A stretch of 9,180 nt of DNA. Source: Synergistaceae bacterium (GTDB lineage Bacteria; Synergistota; Synergistia; Synergistales; Aminobacteriaceae). A program made the position numbers and the translations under genes. Below, piece by piece: positions 5,273-9,180 of the stretch (its first letter is position 1; the number at the start of each line of letters is the position of its first letter). The notes beneath the pieces were generated by a model. The model saw only the letters and a list, made by a program, of their open reading frames with translations. It had not been told where the DNA came from and searched no databases. The stretch is from contig JAISWV010000175.1 of assembly GCA_031270755.1 (NCBI GenBank), positions 1 through 9,180 on the forward strand, in the 5' to 3' direction.

Positions 5273-7870
5273 TCACCTCTTGTCAACTGCATTCTGTACT
5301 AATTTCTCAATCATAGAACTTATATTTTTGTTTATATTCTTACTTTCGTCTTCCATGCCTTCCCGTTTTTCGATGTATGATTTTACCACTCCGATTACAG
5401 TTTCGATTTCATCGAAACTGTCCGGCATTGGAATCAGAATGTCTTTGATATGGTTCGGTTCAAGATGCTGCTGAACCGAACCATATTCATTTTTCGTCAT
5501 TTGATCCTGAGCATATTCGGTTTGTAAATACGAAAAAACATAAAGCCTGATATTTTCATCTTCTATACGAACACGAATTAAATCGTCCGACGCGATAGCG
5601 CCGTCCAATCTTTTCGTGATATACGCCACTCGGCCGATAGTCCCGGAACGGGAGATAACAATGTCTCCTCTTCTCACCCGTATATTTGCTATCGTCGCCA
5701 GCTGTTTTTTGTCGGCATGTTTCATATCGATATATTTGGCGCTTTCCGATTTCTCCTGCAAGATTGCGGTCGGAGTGTAATAAATTTCCAAATCTTCCGC
5801 GCCGTCGTTTTTGTCGACGACAATATTTTCGGTTTTTAACCTGGGCCCCTTGAATATCTGAATCTTTTTATCTATTTGTCCTAGAGTCGTAACCGACCAT
5901 CCTTTTTTTTCGATTTCTTGGATCTTACGTATCGTTTCGTTGATATTGGGCATATAAACCTGAGGATTGATCCGCAGCAATTCGTCAATTTGCTTTTTTT
6001 CAATAGAGAATCTGTGTTCGGAAGGGTTTAATTTCTCATCGAGAAACAATTCATAATCGGCAAAGACAGTAGAAAGGTCATGGTCAATTTCATCCGTTAT
6101 CGTGTTCTTTTCATCTCGTCTGAATATAGGAAAACCTTCGCTGTCTTGTCCGATTCTTTTCGAGATAGCCATATATATGGGGTAATTGTCAGGCGGACGT
6201 TCCCCGTTTGAGGGCTTTTCCACAAACACGAGACACGTCCGCACTCCCGTATGGGGTTGGAACGTATTTTTATGGCAGTTTACGACGGCGCGTAAAATGT
6301 AGTCGTCGAGAATCAACTTCCTCAAAGGGAAATATGTTTGCGTGTCCAAGAAACTTTTCGGCATGACAATGCCCGTCCGTCCCCCCGGAGCCAGCCATTG
6401 AAGGCATCTCTCAAAAAAGAGCATTTCGGGCGGGACTCCGTCGGATAACAATTCACTTGTTTTGGTCCACGCGCCGTCTCGCGTCGTCCACCGCATACCC
6501 GTAGAGAAATTGTCCAATACTTTCGGATCAGAGATTTTTCCTTCCCCTACGCCGGCGAAAGGCGGATTCGTCAAAATAATATTCGGAACGCCAAAACCGC
6601 AAGATATTCGGATTCTTTCATTGAGATTGCGAATATCTCCAAGACTGTCGCCCTGCGTCAGGCCCGCATGTCCGTCACCGTTCAAAATCATGGCCGTCTT
6701 GGCAATTTTCACGAGCCTCTTGCTTATTTCCACCATAAAAAGATTATCTCTATGCCTATCCAACTGCCGCTGTTTGGATATGTCCGTCCCTTTTCCTTCC
6801 AAGATGATTTTTCTTACATAACGCATTGCGCCTGTCAAAAAACCGCCGGATCCTCCGGCAGGGTCAAGGATTATGTCATCATAAGATGGTTTCAGCATTT
6901 TAACCATAAAATCGACGATCAAACGGTTGGTAAAAAATTGGCCTTTTTGACGCTTCAAATATGTGGCGGTATATTGTTCATAGGCATAACCCATTATATC
7001 CCAATCGTTGGCTCGATAAAGATCGCTCAGCAAACGATAATCCTGCAATTCGTTCACCACTTCGCAGATAGCGCGGGGGCCTACCGTTATTCGTTCTTCT
7101 TTCGCAAAGACATCCTTGTTGTGTTCTTTCATTTTTTCAAACAAGGCACATATACGGCCGGCTACTTTTTTTCTGCCCTCTTCGCTGTTGTATTCCTCGG
7201 GCGTGCAATAGAAATCCGGCAATTCGGAGGTATTTTCTTCGTCCGTTGCCTTGGATAAAATAATTCGGACCATATCCATCGTAAGGTCTTCATCTTCGCC
7301 GTCGACGCCTCTGCCGTAAAGTTTGTTGTGGCATCTCCTGAGTATGCCTTTAATGTCTTTCGGGCGCCTCAGACAGTCTTTTTTCCTTCGCCCCAGAGCA
7401 TCCCATGATTCGGAATATCTGGGAATTCCGATCCAGGCTATGAGTTCGTTTTTAGGAACGGAAAGCCTGCGAAAATACGAAATCGAATCTCCGTTATACC
7501 AGACACCGCCGTTCGCGCTCGTATTAAAAATATAAGAAACAAGCTGATCATAGCCCTCAACGCCGTCGGGGGCTTTGCATTCTACGACAAAGGCAATCTG
7601 CCCTGGATCTCTTTCTTCCGCAGCTTTTTCGGAATTATATACGACAATATCCGCTCGTTTAGGATGACCGTCGACCGTTAATTCCTTGCTGCCGCAGTAA
7701 ATGGAAATTTCTCTGCGTATCGTTCGTTTAGGGTATTGGTATTCATAATGCAAAATTCTAAGAAATTTTTGCCGGACAAGCTCTTCTGGATTTGGCTCCA
7801 GACGTATTTCTTCATTGAGGAAGTCGATGATTTTTCCATTTTCATCGATTTGAATCTCAAATTTGTCCAT
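5273..7870 (-). CDS. Single-chain restriction-modification enzyme: HsdR-N nuclease, N6-adenine methylase, one specificity domain
   Basis: This 865-residue protein fuses three functions. Residues 25-135 resemble the HSDR_N_2 nuclease domain (LVRQKFLRIL, RADIVV with Asp74, VVECKAP with Glu97 and Lys99, EGYDQLVSYI, GVWYNG), a PD-(D/E)xK arrangement. Residues about 220-610 are a HsdM-type adenine methylase: QKGQFFT, DPAGGSGGFL (336-345, AdoMet-binding motif I), LTNPPF (433-438, catalytic motif IV), GIVMPKSFL and TGVRTCLVFVEK. Residues about 655-820 look like one HsdS target-recognition domain (GWSVTTLGQI, GDIVISRSGTIGRV, QQHLEPNHIKDILIPMP), and 823-862 look helical or coiled-coil. There is no helicase, so it resembles type IIG enzymes rather than type I. 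It should methylate and cut one asymmetric site, which cannot be predicted here. The ATG at 7870 follows GGGAG with a 7-base gap. It is AT-rich against its neighbours, suggesting transfer. A methylase-only role is the alternative. Confidence 0.88.
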   Translation of the reverse strand: MDKFEIQIDENGKIIDFLNEEIRLEPNPEELVRQKFLRILHYEYQYPKRTIRREISIYCGSKELTVDGHPKRADIVVYNSEKAAEERDPGQIAFVVECKAPDGVEGYDQLVSYIFNTSANGGVWYNGDSISYFRRLSVPKNELIAWIGIPRYSESWDALGRRKKDCLRRPKDIKGILRRCHNKLYGRGVDGEDEDLTMDMVRIILSKATDEENTSELPDFYCTPEEYNSEEGRKKVAGRICALFEKMKEHNKDVFAKEERITVGPRAICEVVNELQDYRLLSDLYRANDWDIMGYAYEQYTATYLKRQKGQFFTNRLIVDFMVKMLKPSYDDIILDPAGGSGGFLTGAMRYVRKIILEGKGTDISKQRQLDRHRDNLFMVEISKRLVKIAKTAMILNGDGHAGLTQGDSLGDIRNLNERIRISCGFGVPNIILTNPPFAGVGEGKISDPKVLDNFSTGMRWTTRDGAWTKTSELLSDGVPPEMLFFERCLQWLAPGGRTGIVMPKSFLDTQTYFPLRKLILDDYILRAVVNCHKNTFQPHTGVRTCLVFVEKPSNGERPPDNYPIYMAISKRIGQDSEGFPIFRRDEKNTITDEIDHDLSTVFADYELFLDEKLNPSEHRFSIEKKQIDELLRINPQVYMPNINETIRKIQEIEKKGWSVTTLGQIDKKIQIFKGPRLKTENIVVDKNDGAEDLEIYYTPTAILQEKSESAKYIDMKHADKKQLATIANIRVRRGDIVISRSGTIGRVAYITKRLDGAIASDDLIRVRIEDENIRLYVFSYLQTEYAQDQMTKNEYGSVQQHLEPNHIKDILIPMPDSFDEIETVIGVVKSYIEKREGMEDESKNINKNISSMIEKLVQNAVDKR

Positions 7871-7914
7871 AAAATCACTCCCAATTGAAGCAGACCGACA
7901 CTTCTTTTATTGCC

Positions 7915-7941
7915 GCGCCCCCCGGCGGAACCGGGAGGCGC
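7915..7941 (-). promoter_or_regulatory. Hairpin in the 5' leader of the restriction-ptb transcript
   Basis: Bases 7941-7931 pair with 7925-7915 on the minus strand as an 11-bp stem with a TTCCG loop. The only non-Watson-Crick pair is G-U in minus-strand RNA, whereas plus-strand RNA would have a C-A mismatch, so the structure favours minus-strand transcription. No U-run follows it, so it is a poor terminator. If transcription starts just after the TATAAT at 7954-7949, this stem would sit at the very 5' end of the mRNA. Confidence 0.5.
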
Positions 7942-7948
7942 CAAATCG

Positions 7949-7962
7949 ATTATATTGTATCA
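7949..7962 (-). promoter_or_regulatory. Probable promoter -10 region for the restriction-ptb operon
   Basis: The minus strand reads TGATACAATATAAT from 7962 to 7949. It holds a perfect TATAAT (7954-7949) and, one step upstream, TGATACAAT, which would be an extended -10. No good -35 is visible 16-18 bases upstream, where the sequence is still the end of the preceding gene. The site lies in the 99-base gap before the restriction gene and immediately after the stop of the preceding gene. Confidence 0.5.
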
Positions 7963-7969
7963 TTCCACC

Positions 7970-8431
7970 TCATGGACCGGGCACTGCCTCCGGCGCACCA
8001 ACACCGCTCTCCTCCGAAGCGGGCGCGTCGCTTTCTCTGCCCCCGCCCGCGGTCGGGGGAGGCAGGAGAAAGTCGTCCCGTCCCGCGGCCAGCAAGGGCA
8101 GAGAAATCATCATATTCCCCGAAAATCCCGGTTTGATTTCCCTTTCGACAACCTTCTCCACCTCTTCGCCGAACTCGTCCATCACCTCGGCCCTGACCGT
8201 GAACCGGGGACCGACCGCTGTCGCCGCGTCCCGGTCGCGCGGCATCAGCTCGACGGGGTTTTTCCCCGCCACGGACACCTTCACGAACGCGAGCGCGCGG
8301 AAGCTCTGCCCGCCGGCCTCGATGGTCTTGTTGTCGAGGAGCACCTGATGTTCGCGCCCGATGTAGAAGAGCCACGCGGAAAGCAAAAGGACCAGTACCA
8401 ACGCGACGGTCCGTTGCAGCGCGCGCATCAT
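7970..8431 (-). CDS. Small membrane-anchored protein downstream of ABC permease, unrecognised
   Basis: This 153-residue protein begins with basic residues and one hydrophobic helix (about residues 8-24, VALVLVLLLSAWLFYI), then IGREHQ. It continues as a soluble domain with VLLDNKTIE (30-38), a strand-like segment (SFRALAFVKVSVAGK), ELMPRDRD and a FTVRAEVMDEFGEE stretch. It ends in a Pro/Gly/Ala/Ser-rich low-complexity tail from about residue 123. The helix is more likely an uncleaved anchor than a signal peptide, with the soluble part outside the membrane. Its ATG overlaps the permease stop (ATGA) and an AAAGGGGG ribosome-binding site precedes it, so it belongs to the importer operon. I recall small proteins of uncharacterised DUF families (possibly DUF6672) after such permeases, but cannot confirm membership. 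An accessory role in transport is inferred only from position. Confidence 0.75.
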   Translation of the reverse strand: MMRALQRTVALVLVLLLSAWLFYIGREHQVLLDNKTIEAGGQSFRALAFVKVSVAGKNPVELMPRDRDAATAVGPRFTVRAEVMDEFGEEVEKVVEREIKPGFSGNMMISLPLLAAGRDDFLLPPPTAGGGRESDAPASEESGVGAPEAVPGP

Positions 8432-9180
8432 TCCGCCCCCTTTCGCGTTTTTTGCGGGCCCCGGAGGGCTCCGCGCGCCTCCATGCGGTCGCGGTGGCGT
8501 TTCCATGCGTGGAGCACCAGAGCCACGGCGATGACGCCGTAGGAGACGAACACCCGGAAATACTCGCCTATCTGGGCCTGTCCCATCAGGTTCTTGCCCG
8601 CCATCGGCGCGACGATGAACATCAGGTGGAACAGGACGACGCCCAAAAAGACGTTCCCGATCCCGGCGCGGGAGACGCTGGCCCCGCCGATGAGAAGGGC
8701 CGCGATGGAGAACATGCCCGCCTGGTCGTGGCTGTTGTAGGTGTTCAGCGTCCCCATGTTCTGGAGGTAGATCACCTGCCCGTAGCAGGCCAGCACCGTC
8801 GAGATGACGATCGCGATGACGCGCGTGCGGTCGACGGGGATGCCCGCCGAGTCCGCGACGGCCCTGTCCTGTCCGATCGCCCGCATGTCCTGTCCCAGCT
8901 TCGTCCGGCGGAACCAGACGATGAAGAAGCAGAACGCGGCGATGACGAGGTACGTCGCCGCGGGGACGCTCACGACGCCGAGGTGGAAGGCGCCGATGTC
9001 GAGGGGTCCGATTTCGAGCGGAATCAGCCTGTCCAGAACGGTACGCAGCCCCATGAGGCTCACGGCGTTGCGGATGCCGTAGCCGCGCGAGAGCACGAGG
9101 GCCGGGTTCCCGATGGGGATCAGCCACCCCATGAAGTAGAGTACCACGAGCTGGTAAACGCCGTTGATGAAAAAGCCCAG
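8428..9180 (-). CDS. ABC importer permease, BPD_transp_2 (RbsC/YufQ-like) family, 5' partial
   Basis: The frame is open to the window edge; 250 residues are visible and the N-terminus is missing. An internal GTG at 9147 is not the start, because the frame continues upstream as LGFFINGVYQLV in a membrane helix. Hydrophobic segments include YLVIAAFCFFIVWF, VIAIVISTVLACYG, FLGVVLFHLMFIVAP and FVSYGVIAVALVLHAW. The cytoplasmic loop RRTKLGQDMRAIGQDRAVADSAGI is the diagnostic coupling motif that contacts the ATPase in ribose/branched-chain-type permeases. After it comes SIAALLIGGASVSRAGIGNVFLG, also typical. The substrate is probably a sugar or nucleoside, but the sequence does not decide it. The binding protein, ATPase and second permease would be expected upstream, outside the window. 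The stop overlaps the next gene's ATG. The GC-rich codon use matches ptb and the adhesin C-terminus. Confidence 0.88.
   Translation of the reverse strand: MGFFINGVYQLVVLYFMGWLIPIGNPALVLSRGYGIRNAVSLMGLRTVLDRLIPLEIGPLDIGAFHLGVVSVPAATYLVIAAFCFFIVWFRRTKLGQDMRAIGQDRAVADSAGIPVDRTRVIAIVISTVLACYGQVIYLQNMGTLNTYNSHDQAGMFSIAALLIGGASVSRAGIGNVFLGVVLFHLMFIVAPMAGKNLMGQAQIGEYFRVFVSYGVIAVALVLHAWKRHRDRMEARGALRGPQKTRKGAE

Noticed and set aside
7970..9127. A single 385-codon minus-strand reading frame covering the small protein and part of the permease
   Set aside because: Only its last 153 codons are real. The earlier part is out of frame with the permease and is Arg/Pro-rich shadow; the ATG at 8431 with a ribosome-binding site is the true start.
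9145..9147. GTG as the permease start codon
   Set aside because: The frame continues upstream to the window edge as a hydrophobic helix, so the gene is truncated by the window rather than starting there.

Overview
The window most likely comes from a member of the Synergistota (Synergistetes). Two consecutive plus-strand genes end in the Gly-Ser/Cys motif, transmembrane helix and Arg/Lys tail of the Synerg-CTERM protein-sorting signal, which is characteristic of that phylum. The core-like segments (C-terminal third of the adhesin, phosphate butyryltransferase, ABC transporter) are GC-rich. The restriction gene, the toxin-antitoxin pair and much of the adhesin repeat region are visibly AT-richer.

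Layout. Positions 2-124 (+) are the last codons of a sorted surface protein. It overlaps by 4 bases (ATGA) the start of a 1203-residue surface protein (121-3732, +), which has a signal peptide, about 20 chlamydial-Pmp-type GGA/FxxN beta-helix rungs, a choice-of-anchor-Q-like end, a Big_2 Ig-like domain, an unrecognised pre-anchor domain and its own Synerg-CTERM. A perfect 22-bp inverted repeat (3775-3821) separates it from convergent minus-strand genes. These are a YoeB-type toxin (3832-4089) with a RelB/DinJ-like antitoxin (4082-4258) behind a clear extended -10 promoter, then phosphate butyryltransferase (4353-5264). Next come a single-chain restriction-modification enzyme with nuclease, N6-adenine methylase and one specificity domain (5273-7870), a small unrecognised membrane-anchored protein (7970-8431), and a sugar/nucleoside-type ABC permease (8428-9180, running off the window).

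How the genes relate. The two plus-strand genes look like a translationally coupled surface-protein operon. The permease and the small anchored protein also overlap by ATGA and look like the tail of an ABC-importer operon. The restriction gene has its own promoter-like site and 5' hairpin, and its stop codon lies only 8 bases before ptb, so a defence gene probably drives or shares transcription with a fermentation enzyme. ptb is thus flanked by two mobile/addiction-type modules, which suggests accessory insertions around a core gene.

The observations most worth following are: the antitoxin, which appears to have lost its ribbon-helix-helix core; the cysteine ladder in the later adhesin rungs; the composition break between adhesin passenger and anchor; and the restriction-ptb junction. 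I see no tRNA, rRNA, CRISPR array or transposase.
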